A stretch of 46,148 bases of DNA, taken from assembly GCA_018267675.1 (NCBI GenBank), contig JAFDYA010000086.1:1-46148 (forward strand), read 5' to 3'. Each line of letters opens with the position of its first letter. Position 1 is the stretch's first letter. The notes under the pieces are model-generated. The model had not been told where the DNA came from. It searched no databases and worked only from the letters and a program-made list of their open reading frames with translations. This DNA is from Bacteroidota bacterium. GTDB lineage: Bacteria > Bacteroidota > Bacteroidia > Chitinophagales > Chitinophagaceae. Made by a program: the position numbers and the translations under genes. Below, one piece after another: positions 8,574 through 16,814 of the stretch.

Positions 8574-9479
8574 CTACTTTTTCTTTGCAGTGATCGTAAT
8601 ATCCTGATTCATGGTCAATGGAATCTTCATTCCCATCATGCTGATATCTCCCTTGATGTCTTGCTTCAAACTACTATTCACTACCAAACCGCTAGCAATC
8701 TCAACGTCCATCGTCCCTTTCTGGTCGCCTTTCAAATCCACCTTTACATTCTTCATCTCTTCGGTGCCGGTGATATCGCCACCACCGGTCAATTTTGAGT
8801 TCACTTCGATATGCGCAATTCCCTTGTCAACTGAGGCGAGCTTGTATTCATTGTCCATATTCACAGACATAATACTCATGTTCATTGAGTAGCTTCTTTT
8901 CCAGGTATCACCAACTGACACCGGCTTGTCCGGGAAAAAATTCAGCGATTGTTGCAGCATGCCTTTCATGGATGAATCATTGAAACTTGTGGCCAACTGT
9001 TTCCGCATTTGTAGGCCTGCTTCCGATGTGGAATCACCCATTGAATTGATGATTGCTTGGAGCCCTTCTACCTTCAATATTTCTCCTTTTTCAGAAACAA
9101 GCATGTTGAACGGTTTATGAAGCATATAGCCCATCATGCCCAACTCCGGGGAACTGTTCGCGGTATCCTTAGAGTCATAGGATAGATTAGCCATCTGACT
9201 CTTCATCTGCATCGCAATCCGATCATAGGTGACCGTGATTTTTTTATTGGTGCCTTCGGCTGCAGTCACGTCATACACAAAGTCCATGATCATGTCGTTA
9301 TTGGTCTTCATGGTCTGCCCCATTGCGCTCTGTGTCATTTCCATTTTAGTGTTCATGGAATAGAGATATTGGGTGCCGGGTTGTAGGTTGAGCTTAAGGT
9401 CAATCTTTTCTCCACCGCCCTTGCAAGAGGCCATCAAGCCAAGACCTAAGGCTAAGACGGGAATAATAATTTTTTTCAT
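8574..9479 (-). CDS. DUF6263-like lipoprotein
   Basis: A 301-residue lipoprotein. The signal peptide MKKIIIPVLALGLGLMASC has a lipobox MASC, followed by a short Gly/Lys linker. The body begins IDLKLNLQPGTQYLYSMNTKMEM and continues with Met-rich, alternating beta strands, ending in Lys residues. Length and opening resemble the Bacteroidetes DUF6263 family, whose function is unknown. Many Met, Gly and Asp residues but no catalytic pattern stand out. The gene is flanked by a TAnnTTCG-type box (9510-9517 on the minus strand) and a strong terminator, so it is probably expressed alone. The family assignment is tentative; the lipoprotein call is firm. Confidence 0.85.
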   Translation of the reverse strand: MKKIIIPVLALGLGLMASCKGGGEKIDLKLNLQPGTQYLYSMNTKMEMTQSAMGQTMKTNNDMIMDFVYDVTAAEGTNKKITVTYDRIAMQMKSQMANLSYDSKDTANSSPELGMMGYMLHKPFNMLVSEKGEILKVEGLQAIINSMGDSTSEAGLQMRKQLATSFNDSSMKGMLQQSLNFFPDKPVSVGDTWKRSYSMNMSIMSVNMDNEYKLASVDKGIAHIEVNSKLTGGGDITGTEEMKNVKVDLKGDQKGTMDVEIASGLVVNSSLKQDIKGDISMMGMKIPLTMNQDITITAKKK

Positions 9480-9509
9480 GAAGGTTGCTATTAGTTGTTT
9501 GTAAGGGCG

Positions 9510-9517
9510 CGAAAATA
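9510..9517 (-). promoter_or_regulatory. Candidate -7 element for the DUF6263-like gene
   Basis: TATTTTCG on the minus strand fits the Bacteroidetes TAnnTTTG/TAnnTTCG element, about 30 bases upstream of the ATG at 9479. I see no good -33 TTG. Confidence 0.4.
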
Positions 9518-9700
9518 AGTTTTATATCGCAGGATAAACGAAAATGAACGATTGAGGATGGAGAAAAAGTTTGCTTTGCGCCCAGCGTCCTTTAGGTGAC
9601 TTAAAAGTAATTATTAATTAATACTATTTCAATACTGTGGACTACAGATTATCCAACATAGCAAAGCTAAACTCGTCAAGCATTGAAAGGCTTTACTATC

Positions 9701-10490
9701 CTATTTTACAATCGTAAACCTTCCCGAACTCAAAATTTTACTTCCTGTGGCTATACTATAATGATAGATGCCGGTAGGGAGGTCTATTTTAACATCGGGT
9801 AATCATCATCCACGTCAAGCAGATTGCCTGTGATATAGCTGTTGTAGGGATTGAGGCCGTGGCTATATTAGGAATGATAGGGCGCGTAGATGATGCATCT
9901 TCGGTTGTTTCTTAAAATAGCATGGCTGGCATAGATAATCCCACCCGCATCATTGCTACTACTTACCGACTCGCCATAGTTGGCCACGCCCACCCGGGCA
10001 TGTTCTATCACAGCTCCATTGTATATTCCGGCTATGCCTTGGGCTGAGGTGTTTTGTTGCGGTTGGCCGGGCGTACCCCGCACGAGGATGCCTTTCCTAA
10101 AGCCCCCGCAAGCATTGGTGATTTTAGCGCCATCCACCACGAGTTCTCCACCGGGATCTACCACGATGGTCCAATTCTTGGGCATATTAATCACCGCCTG
10201 TGCTGCACCCACGGTATTGTTGATGGTTAGCTTGGCTCCGGAGCGAATGCGGATGCCGGTGTAGATGGTCTTATCGCTGCTCCAAGTGGTGTTGCTGGAG
10301 ATGACCTTTGTTTGCTTTGGGACAAAATCGCCAACTATGGGATTGTTGTTGTTGGGGTCATCTACCAAAAGATCGGTGCTCCAAATGGCGCGGCCATAGG
10401 TGGAGGCATAGAGCTTGCCGTCGCAGTAGTTGATTTCTAGATCGGTAGTATTGACCATCGGGAAATCCGGCTAACCGCTTGCACCTTGAT
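9701..10490 (-). pseudogene. Decayed remnant of a T9SS-exported repeat protein
   Basis: The remnant reads on the minus strand from about 10490 to 9701. It begins with GASG, a TAG stop (10471-10473), PDFPMVNTTDLEINY and KLYASTYGRAIWSTDL. The last is the blade signature seen at the end of sialidase/BNR-like propellers. A right-handed beta-helix-like stretch (PGGELVVDGAKI ... SHAILRNNRRC) follows. After a TAA at 9868-9870 the same frame continues as YSHGLNPYNSYITGNLLDVDDDYP. Around 9795 the frame changes to VKIDLPTGIYHYSIATGSK ... FTIVK, a typical T9SS type A sorting tail ending at 9701. There is no start, there are two nonsense codons, and one frameshift or deletion junction. The 591-base open stretch inside it (9868-10458) is therefore not a true gene. 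The 9518-9700 stretch shows nothing else. Confidence 0.8.
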
Positions 10491-10508
10491 TTAATTATTG
10501 GAAGACGA

Positions 10509-11069
10509 CTATTTATTGAAAGCCGTCATCGTTTGTGCCAAGCCAACAGTGGCAAAACTCTCTATAAGGGCTACACTTTTCAAGATTTTTTCTTGCACTG
10601 TAGGCAGTTCGGTGTTTTTCCACTTCCCGAGTACATAGTCCACTTGCTTGCCTTTGGGAAAATCGTTGCCTACGCCAAAACGAAGCCTGGGATATTGATC
10701 TGTCTGTAAGACCTCTTGGATATTCTTTAGGCCATTATGCCCGGCAGAAGAGCCACCGGCGCGCAAGCGAAGTGTTTCTATTGGCAAGGCAATATCATCT
10801 ACGATTACCAAAGAATTGGCAGCCGGTATCTTCTCTTTGTCCAGCCAATATTTCATGGCTTTGCCGCTCAGGTTCATATAGGTAGTGGGCTTGATGACCA
10901 CAAAACTCTTGCCCTTCCATTTGCAGGTGGCAACATAGGCCAGGCGATCGAGTGCAAACTGTCCGCCATGCTTAATCACAAAGGCATCGGCCACGTCGAA
11001 GCCGATGTTGTGGCGTGTGGCATCATATTCGGCTCCGATATTGCCTAGTCCTACGATGAGGTATTTCAT
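10509..11069 (-). CDS. pth: Peptidyl-tRNA hydrolase
   Basis: This enzyme releases tRNA from peptidyl-tRNAs that drop off the ribosome. The start is set at the ATG ending at 11069 (MKYLIVGLGNIGAEYDATRH), giving 186 residues, the usual size. The upstream in-frame extension to 11231 runs through a repeat and is rejected. Catalytic residues are all visible: Asn10 and His20 in the first motif, Asp91/Asp92 in IVDDIALP, and Asn112 in GGSSAGHNGLKNI; the KPTTYMNLSG motif is present. The stop abuts the pseudogene remnant. In many bacteria pth sits with rplY/ctc, which is not seen here. Confidence 0.95.
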   Translation of the reverse strand: MKYLIVGLGNIGAEYDATRHNIGFDVADAFVIKHGGQFALDRLAYVATCKWKGKSFVVIKPTTYMNLSGKAMKYWLDKEKIPAANSLVIVDDIALPIETLRLRAGGSSAGHNGLKNIQEVLQTDQYPRLRFGVGNDFPKGKQVDYVLGKWKNTELPTVQEKILKSVALIESFATVGLAQTMTAFNK

Positions 11070-11133
11070 GTTGCGAAGGTAAAAACTAGGCCCTGCTTCA
11101 GTTTCCAATTTTTTTATGCTTTGAGGAGGTGCC

Positions 11134-11229
11134 ATCCGGAGGGGGTTCCCCGCGCCAGGGATCGCAACGGAAATCATTTGCGTCCCGATAGGGCGCAAAT
11201 ATTGTAGTGTAGAGCCCGCCCGGGCGCCC
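11134..11229 (-). repeat. Dispersed intergenic hairpin repeat, copy A
   Basis: On the minus strand the unit reads GGGCTCTACACTACAAT, then a hairpin (ATTTGCG CCC tatc GGG a CGCAAAT), then GATTTCCGTTGCGATCCC and a GC-rich end. The hairpin has a single bulged A on its 3' arm. The same architecture is found at 35148-35216, and related flanks occur at 14683-14805. It fills the gap between pth and the propeller lipoprotein gene. Confidence 0.7.
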
Positions 11230-11264
11230 AAAAAAAGAAAACGAATTTCAGGCCGTTGGTACCA

Positions 11265-12326
11265 CTAGAATAAGAAATGGCCGGGCCCTACACCTGTGGC
11301 AAAACTGTGTACCAGCGTGCCATTGGGCTGATAAATGCTGACGTTTCCGCGCTGGGTGAAGCCTTTGGGATCGCTGAGGTAAATGTGACCGGTACTCGGA
11401 TCTATGCCCAAGCCCCAGAAATATTGAAAGCCCTGTGCGGGGATGAACGCCGCCTCGGGAAGCGCGGTATCCTTGATGCTCATGCGATAAAGTCCGTTGT
11501 GTTCTGAGCCGCCACCATAGGCTACTTCAAGGAAATAGAGGGTATCCTTTGTGGGGTTCAACTCCAACCGGATGGGGTCGGCACTACCAAATGAAAAACT
11601 GCGCAAGCTCGTTCCTGTAACAGGATGGAGCTGGGTGAGTGTTGCGCTTACTCCTTCTGCGACATTGCCGGACAACACCCAAAGCATCCCGTCCTGGTCC
11701 TTAACGACGGACTGGGGGGCATGACCTGCAAGCACAAACTTATACACCTGTTCATCACGAGCGGTATCCAAAGCGATGATGGAACTATTGGCGGAATCCC
11801 ATTGGCATACGAATAGCTTATCACCGACTAATTGCATACCCTCGGGATTTTTGAACGGCATTGGTATGCTCCCGCGCAGGCTCAGGTCTTGTGGATTGAT
11901 GACGTAGAGCTTGCTGCCAAACAAAGAGGATACATAAGCCTTTTGCGGACTTACTTGCACGATATAACGCGGCTTAGGCACGCTAAGTTCCCCAATCCTT
12001 CTGAGGCTGTCTTTGTCGAGAACAATGATCTTATCACTATTGTTGATACAGAGAAAATACCGCCCATCCCAACTGCGGGTGATACTCTGAAACACATCGC
12101 CCAATGCGGCGTTATTCACTTGGCGGTACCGGTCTTCAATGGCTAGCCCGGACTCTGGATAATACACGGTGAGGGCACTATTTCCGCTGCCGTATGCACC
12201 TTCGCAGGCTACAAACACCTGCCTGCCCGATGCGGGTGGAGCGGGCGGATCGGCAGTGTCTTTCTTGCACGAGCTCCAGCCAAAAAGCAATAGGGCAACT
12301 ACTGATGTAACAACAACTTGGTGCAC
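11265..12326 (-). CDS. BtuG-like beta-propeller surface lipoprotein
   Basis: A 353-residue lipoprotein (signal peptide with WSSC lipobox, then KKD and a Pro/Ala linker). The body has repeated YncE-like propeller blades such as DGRYFLCINNSDKIIVLDKDSL, KAYVSSLFGSKLYVINPQDL and DGMLWVLSGN. It is the last gene of a three-gene operon headed by a cobalamin riboswitch. In gut Bacteroides, BtuG proteins are propeller lipoproteins of this general kind that capture vitamin B12 at the BtuB receptor; that function is known for BtuG and inferred here. The start is GTG, overlapping the end of the preceding gene by 28 bases, which suggests translational coupling. No TonB receptor is adjacent. The alternative is a generic DUF5074/YncE-type lipoprotein not binding B12. 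Confidence 0.8.
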   Translation of the reverse strand: MHQVVVTSVVALLLFGWSSCKKDTADPPAPPASGRQVFVACEGAYGSGNSALTVYYPESGLAIEDRYRQVNNAALGDVFQSITRSWDGRYFLCINNSDKIIVLDKDSLRRIGELSVPKPRYIVQVSPQKAYVSSLFGSKLYVINPQDLSLRGSIPMPFKNPEGMQLVGDKLFVCQWDSANSSIIALDTARDEQVYKFVLAGHAPQSVVKDQDGMLWVLSGNVAEGVSATLTQLHPVTGTSLRSFSFGSADPIRLELNPTKDTLYFLEVAYGGGSEHNGLYRMSIKDTALPEAAFIPAQGFQYFWGLGIDPSTGHIYLSDPKGFTQRGNVSIYQPNGTLVHSFATGVGPGHFLF

Positions 12327-13297
12327 GAGTATCCATTTTGAAATTGAAGGCGTAGAAACAGAAGTCCGGCGGGTAGTTCTTGTAAGGAAAGGCGTGTAGT
12401 GCCGGAGTGGATGGCATTTTGCCGCAAACAGGCGCCTGAAGGGGCATACAGGCTCAATAGCCCCGTTCCAAACCCATCCGGCACTCGTACATCTAGTGTG
12501 GCTCCGGCGGGATTGGGATAGACCGAAATATCAGTGGCTAAAGTCGGTACGACTGTTGTTGCCGTGCTATGAATCACCCCCACAGCATCCAAGTCAAAAC
12601 CGCTGCTGGGGAAAGGCGTAGGGAAGGGATCGTTGACCTTCCTACCCTGAGCGTCCAAGCTGCCATCTGCCCCAATTGCCCCGACCACATCAATGAGCCG
12701 TACTGCAATTATATGCTGCACATCCAGCCCGGGACTATCCACCAACTCTTGCAGATCAAATGGTGTCCCGAAGCCGGCGATATACTTACCGGCTAGGTTG
12801 TGCAGTTGGCGTGCAGTGGTATAGGACGGTGCAGCGGTACTGGAAAGCTGGACGGTATCTTGTGTCTGGGAAATGGCGGGGAAACGAGTGAAATGCACGC
12901 CATCGGAACTTACCTCCACAAAGGCCAATTCCAGAAAAGCTTCTTCCGGGTTCAACACATTGGCAAAGCCATTCTCAAACACGGCAAAGTCCGCACCAGT
13001 ACCATTACGGAGGGCATCCTTAAAAAAAACGGTAGCCACACCGGCGTCCCCCAAACTGAGCACATTGCCATCCGGTGCGCCAATCGCTGCACTCGTATCG
13101 CCCAGGCTCGCATAGCCACCAGCCATATTCCCGATTTGCTGCAAGCCTCGCTGCACGTCACATCGAGTAGCCCAAGCCTGAAACAGGCTACTCGTTTTGG
13201 GTATCGCCGTAGTACCGACAACGCCGGCCTGCGGCGCATACTGAGCTTGCACGGCTCCACTCAGTAGGAGGCATAGAGCGATGAGAATCCCTTTCAT
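12299..13297 (-). CDS. T9SS-sorted surface protein of the B12-controlled operon
   Basis: A 332-residue protein with a signal peptide (MKGILIALCLLLSGAVQAQ) and a C-terminal type A sorting domain starting VYPNPAGATLDVRV (about residue 261), so it should be exported by T9SS and anchored at the surface. The N-terminal domain (20-245) has the conserved-looking segments GADFAVFENGF, EEAFLELAFVEVSSDGVHF and GSSLDA-like GADGSLDAQG, followed by SSGFDLDAVGVIH. I recall this type annotated only as 'cell surface protein' in Bacteroidetes, and no function is known to me. It starts 5 bases after the DUF4465-like gene and overlaps the propeller gene. Its position under the riboswitch points to a role in corrinoid capture, which is inference. 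Confidence 0.82.
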   Translation of the reverse strand: MKGILIALCLLLSGAVQAQYAPQAGVVGTTAIPKTSSLFQAWATRCDVQRGLQQIGNMAGGYASLGDTSAAIGAPDGNVLSLGDAGVATVFFKDALRNGTGADFAVFENGFANVLNPEEAFLELAFVEVSSDGVHFTRFPAISQTQDTVQLSSTAAPSYTTARQLHNLAGKYIAGFGTPFDLQELVDSPGLDVQHIIAVRLIDVVGAIGADGSLDAQGRKVNDPFPTPFPSSGFDLDAVGVIHSTATTVVPTLATDISVYPNPAGATLDVRVPDGFGTGLLSLYAPSGACLRQNAIHSGTTRLSLQELPAGLLFLRLQFQNGYSCTKLLLHQ

Positions 13298-13302
13298 GTT
13301 CG

Positions 13303-14283
13303 CTACTGTTTGATAAAGGTGCTGGCTGTTTTACCTGCTTTCCCTCTCAGTCGGAGCACATAGCGCCCTGCCGGAAAGCTAGAGATGTCCAGCGTTTGCC
13401 GTAAGTTACTAATCGGAAATTGAGCCACTACCCTACCGGACATATCCAGGATTTGGCAGGAACGAAAATCAGCAGCATTCAACTCCAAATGGAGCAAGCT
13501 TTGAGCCGGTACAGGGAAAATACGAGCTTGTTGGTCAAATGGAAGCGCCGCTACAGTAGAGGGCTGTAGGAAGAATACATTGTCCAGCGCAAAGTACAAG
13601 GGAGTATTGATACCAAACATGCCGGTATCGGAGGAGCTAAGGCTGAAGGTTAAGCTGTCTAGTTCGTGTGCGGGATTGAACGGTAGATTGACGGGTGTCC
13701 AGTCATTAAGGATATAGTCTTTGGAATTGTCGCTAAAACGAAAATCGGCCAAATAAAAATCAAAGCTATCCATTGGGTAAACACCTTTCGTATCATAGCC
13801 CTTAATGGTCAGTTTGAACCAATCAGAATCATTGCCGCTCGCGCCGCCAAACTTCTTGGCAAAAGCATCCCCATTGAGCATGGAATAGTAGGCATAGACC
13901 GTATTCGTTACATAGAAAGAAGTGATTGCCCCTGCTTTCTGCGCCTTCACATAATTATGCCCGCCATTTACCACCATATACTGCTTAGATGCCGTATCCA
14001 CGCCCTTTTTATACTTTGCCGAATACTGATTGCCATAGCCTGGCGTAGTCGTATCCGTCATATTGGACCAAGCAAAACCGGAGGACCAAAGGCCGCCAAA
14101 AGCAGTGTCGTACACGCATGGGTAATGCACGAAAGCCTCAGTGACCCCGACATCTTTACCCGGCTGACTATAATTCACATAAAACGTATCCGGCTTAGGG
14201 AGGGTCAAGCGCTCAAAAGTACCCAATTGAGCAGAAGCAGAGAGCGGCAGCAAGGCCAAAGAACAGAGGAGCAGTTTGCGCAT
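13303..14283 (-). CDS. DUF4465-like T9SS-sorted surface protein
   Basis: I start at the ATG ending at 14283 (MRKLLLCSLALLPLSASAQ, a clear signal peptide), giving 326 residues; an upstream in-frame ATG would add 11 polar residues before it. Residues 20-250 carry DUF4465-type features: the repeated WSSGFAWSNMTD motif, YGNQYSAKY, GYDTKGVYPMDSFDFYLADFR and LYFALDNVFF. The tail (RIFPVPAQSLLHLEL ... GRYVLRLRG) is a T9SS type A sorting domain. It is the first gene after the cobalamin riboswitch, with a leader of about 300 bases. DUF4465 proteins have no established biochemical role that I can state, but I recall them near B12 uptake genes in Bacteroidetes. Confidence 0.85.
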   Translation of the reverse strand: MRKLLLCSLALLPLSASAQLGTFERLTLPKPDTFYVNYSQPGKDVGVTEAFVHYPCVYDTAFGGLWSSGFAWSNMTDTTTPGYGNQYSAKYKKGVDTASKQYMVVNGGHNYVKAQKAGAITSFYVTNTVYAYYSMLNGDAFAKKFGGASGNDSDWFKLTIKGYDTKGVYPMDSFDFYLADFRFSDNSKDYILNDWTPVNLPFNPAHELDSLTFSLSSSDTGMFGINTPLYFALDNVFFLQPSTVAALPFDQQARIFPVPAQSLLHLELNAADFRSCQILDMSGRVVAQFPISNLRQTLDISSFPAGRYVLRLRGKAGKTASTFIKQ

Positions 14284-14427
14284 TATTTGTTGGTTTTTGA
14301 AAAATGACAAATTCAATAAACGCCATCACCAACAACGCAAAAAAGTAGGAAAATACCCATACGGAAACTAAGATTCCAAATGGACTATCCGCAGCTTTTT
14401 TCCCGAAGGCAGCGATAACTATAGTGC

Positions 14428-14580
14428 AGTGGCAAGGTCTTCTGACTTACTTCTTCGCGTTGGCGGCCTTCCCATCCTAATTCATCTTTTTGGCGGACAG
14501 TGGCACTAATGCAACGCGCATGGATTGAAGCTTACAGCATCGGGTAATGTTGAGGATTTACACCTCATTCCCTTTTCCAA
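14428..14580 (-). ncRNA. Cobalamin (B12) riboswitch
   Basis: Read on the minus strand the conserved blocks appear in order. GGGAATGAGGTG (14561-14572) is followed by AAATCC and CCCGATGCTGTAAGC (14530-14544). Then come GTGCCACTGTCC (14495-14506) and GGAAGGCCGCCAACGCG (near 14456-14472). The B12 box AAGTCAGAAGACCTTGCC (14431-14448) closes the series. These are the core elements of adenosylcobalamin-class aptamers. The expression platform should lie in 14284-14427; I could not identify a convincing terminator or sequestering stem there. Binding of B12 would be expected to switch off the three downstream surface-protein genes. Confidence 0.93.
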
Positions 14581-14588
14581 TTGCAGGG

Positions 14589-14618
14589 CAAAGGTAGCAA
14601 CAAAGTGCTGACTGGAAC
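14589..14618 (-). promoter_or_regulatory. Promoter of the cobalamin-riboswitch operon
   Basis: On the minus strand TACCTTTG (14589-14596) is an exact TAnnTTTG element. A TTTG block lies about 21 bases upstream. Transcription would begin just before the riboswitch aptamer. Confidence 0.65.
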
Positions 14619-14682
14619 AAATCCAATCTTTGCTAACCCAAAAAATCATTGAAAATCACAAGTAGATTGATTCAATTTTTTA

Positions 14683-14805
14683 GGGCGTGCCTCCGCAGAA
14701 TGCGGAGTCGGGCTATGCACTACAAGTCCTCGGCTGGCTCCGTTGCACTCCGCCAACCTGTGGGCTTTCCGTTGCTATCCCTCACGCGGCCCCGAGCATA
14801 CACAC
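14683..14805 (+). repeat. Dispersed intergenic hairpin repeat, copy B
   Basis: It starts with GGGCGTGC and a perfect small hairpin (CTCCGCA gaa TGCGGAG, 14691-14707). Next come CGGGCTATGCACTACAAGTCC, an imperfect GC-rich stem, and GGGCTTTCCGTTGCTATCCC with a CACGCGG end. The flanks match copies A and C (GGGCTnTnCACTACAA and TTTCCGTTGCnATCCC), but the central hairpin differs. It lies between the riboswitch promoter and the end of mscS. Confidence 0.65.
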
Positions 14806-14863
14806 TATCCACTTCAACTCAATAAAAGCCATGTTAATACTCCCGCTTTCTACCTGAATAGAG

Positions 14864-15967
14864 TCACGGTGTATTCGTCACAACCAGACTACCAATTTCC
14901 TCAAAAATCTTCGCATTGATCCTCCCAGCCTGTTCGAGTACCGCAGCTTCCGGTAGCTCATCCGGAAGGTGATAGACAACCAACACAATCAACGAATCCG
15001 CAGTGAACGAATCTATGGATACCGAAACTGAGCCGGCAAGGCTAGCTTCCTGCTCCACAAAATTCTTTATCCTATGCAGGAGTTCCGGTAGTTCCTCCGG
15101 CTTCCGAGTGCGCGAGATCGGCACTTGTACCCGTACAATACGTCGCTCCCGCTCAGAAAGGTTTTCAAGGGCTTCATCTATCAATTTCTTGTTCGGGACA
15201 ATCAACAAAGTACCATCGCTAGCCCTAAGCCTTGTACTTCTAAAACCGATCCGCTCCACTTTTCCCTGAAGTGTGCCCAACTTCACCGTATCCTCCACCG
15301 CAAAGGGCTTATCTGCTAAAATGGAAAATGAAGCAAGCAAGTTTTCAATAGTTTCCTTAGCAGCCAAAGCAATTGCCACTCCGCCAATACCTAAGCCGGT
15401 AACAAGAGCAGGAATATTGACTTCAAATACGACACCGAGTATCCAAAAGAAACCAAGCGTCCAGAGCAAAATTTTCAACACATCCTTGAGTAGCGGCAAC
15501 ACTTGAACTCGCGACTTTTCCGCCTTACTCCGCGCCTTAGCCGCCTTCACTCTAAAAATAAAATCAATTGTGCGGGAGCAAAGCAGAATAAAAAAGACGA
15601 TCCCAAAGAATGCAGCCAAAAGATGAACCAACTCATCCAGATTCAAGCTTTCAGTCCCTGACTTCCGCTTCCAGTGCACCAAAACAATATCGCGGAGTGG
15701 ATCCTCAATGAAGCTAAAGGCATAGAACCAAAGAATCACCGCCAGCAACCATTCCAGCGGCTTGCGAAGCAAGTTCCTAAAGGCTGCTCCATGCGTACCC
15801 TCACTGAACTTTGTGGCAATTCCAGCACCGAGGCGTACAAACAATTTAGCCAATAGTCGCTTGAGCAGAAATGTACTCGACAAAATAAGGAAGCAGGCTA
15901 GGTAATCCCCTAGCCGCGCACCCCATAGCTCATCTTGGAAAAATTGAAAAAAATCCGCCATCTGCAT
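14864..15967 (-). CDS. MscS-family mechanosensitive ion channel
   Basis: A 367-residue membrane protein that should open under membrane tension to release solutes during osmotic downshock. The N-terminal half has about four to five membrane segments. The pore-lining helix and start of the beta domain are clear: GIGGVAIALAAKETIENL and then SILADKPFAVEDTVKLG, with the usual VERIGFRSTRLRASDGTLLIVPN following. A soluble alpha/beta domain with repeated RRIVRVQVPISR-type strands completes the protein. It is slightly larger than E. coli MscS (286) because of an extended N-terminal region. Two ATG starts (15967 and 15961) are possible. It begins 6 bases after dapD, so the two are probably one operon. 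Confidence 0.92.
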   Translation of the reverse strand: MQMADFFQFFQDELWGARLGDYLACFLILSSTFLLKRLLAKLFVRLGAGIATKFSEGTHGAAFRNLLRKPLEWLLAVILWFYAFSFIEDPLRDIVLVHWKRKSGTESLNLDELVHLLAAFFGIVFFILLCSRTIDFIFRVKAAKARSKAEKSRVQVLPLLKDVLKILLWTLGFFWILGVVFEVNIPALVTGLGIGGVAIALAAKETIENLLASFSILADKPFAVEDTVKLGTLQGKVERIGFRSTRLRASDGTLLIVPNKKLIDEALENLSERERRIVRVQVPISRTRKPEELPELLHRIKNFVEQEASLAGSVSVSIDSFTADSLIVLVVYHLPDELPEAAVLEQAGRINAKIFEEIGSLVVTNTP

Positions 15968-15973
15968 TCAAAA

Positions 15974-16798
15974 TTATACCGACACGCCGAAGTCCCGAAG
16001 CGCATCATTCAGGCTTGTCTTTTTGTCTGTAGATGCTTTACGCTGACCAATGATCAGGGCGCAGCCCACACCGTACTCCCCTGCCGGAAACTTCTTATTA
16101 TAACTACCGGGTATCACCACACTTCTGGCCGGAACGCGCCCGGTAAAAGTTACAGGTTTTGGACCACTAACGTCAATAATCTTTGTACTTTGCGTCAAGA
16201 CCACATTCGCGCCCAGAACGGCTTCCGCCTCTACATGCACCCCTTCCACCACGATGCAGCGGGAGCCAATAAAGCAACCATCCTCAATGATAACCGGTGC
16301 CGCTTGCAGTGGCTCCAAAACACCGCCAATGCCTACTCCACCACTCAAGTGAACGTGCTTGCCAATTTGTGCACAAGAACCGACAGTTGCCCAGGTATCC
16401 ACCATCGTACCTTCATCCACATAAGCACCAATATTGACATAAGAAGGCATGAGCACAACATTCTTACCTAAAAAAGCCCCATAGCGCGCCACAGCATGCG
16501 GCACAGCTCGCACACCAATGGCCGCATAATTTTTCTTTAGGAGCATCTTGTCATAAAACTCAAAAGGAGGCAGCTCCCATGTCTGCATTTTTTGGATGCT
16601 AAAATATAGAAGGATGCCTTGTTTCACCCATTCGTTGACCACCCATCCGCCACCCTTAGGAGCCGGTTGTGCTACACGGATTTCGCCACAATCCAAAAGT
16701 TCCAAAAGCTTGTGGATTGCCGCAACTGTTTCCGGTTGCTGTAGGAGTTGTCGATCTTGAAATGCTGCACTGATGGCAGTAGCTAACTGATGTGTCAT
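15974..16798 (-). CDS. dapD: 2,3,4,5-tetrahydropyridine-2,6-dicarboxylate N-succinyltransferase
   Basis: This enzyme succinylates tetrahydrodipicolinate in the lysine and meso-diaminopimelate pathway. I choose the ATG ending at 16798 (MTHQLATAISAAF), giving 274 residues, the family norm; a TTG three codons upstream is less likely. The N-terminal helical part contains GGWVVNEWVKQGILLYF. This is followed by a left-handed beta-helix of hexapeptide repeats (NIGAYVDEGTMVDTWATVGSCAQIG, GCFIGSRCIVVEG, AVLGANVVLTQSTKI) and the C-terminal VVIPGSYNKKF region. Its presence implies the succinylase branch of DAP synthesis. It is the first gene of a unit with mscS and lies divergent to an FKBP gene. Confidence 0.96.
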   Translation of the reverse strand: MTHQLATAISAAFQDRQLLQQPETVAAIHKLLELLDCGEIRVAQPAPKGGGWVVNEWVKQGILLYFSIQKMQTWELPPFEFYDKMLLKKNYAAIGVRAVPHAVARYGAFLGKNVVLMPSYVNIGAYVDEGTMVDTWATVGSCAQIGKHVHLSGGVGIGGVLEPLQAAPVIIEDGCFIGSRCIVVEGVHVEAEAVLGANVVLTQSTKIIDVSGPKPVTFTGRVPARSVVIPGSYNKKFPAGEYGVGCALIIGQRKASTDKKTSLNDALRDFGVSV

Positions 16799-16814
16799 AA
16801 GGTACAAAACTGCA

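Noticed and set aside
9868..10458. A 196-codon open frame as a complete gene
   Set aside because: It has no signal peptide, begins in the middle of a conserved propeller-end motif, and continues beyond its stop in the same frame towards a sorting tail. It is treated as part of a pseudogene.
11070..11231. N-terminal extension of pth
   Set aside because: The extension translates a non-coding repeat. The conserved Pth N-terminus begins at the ATG ending at 11069.
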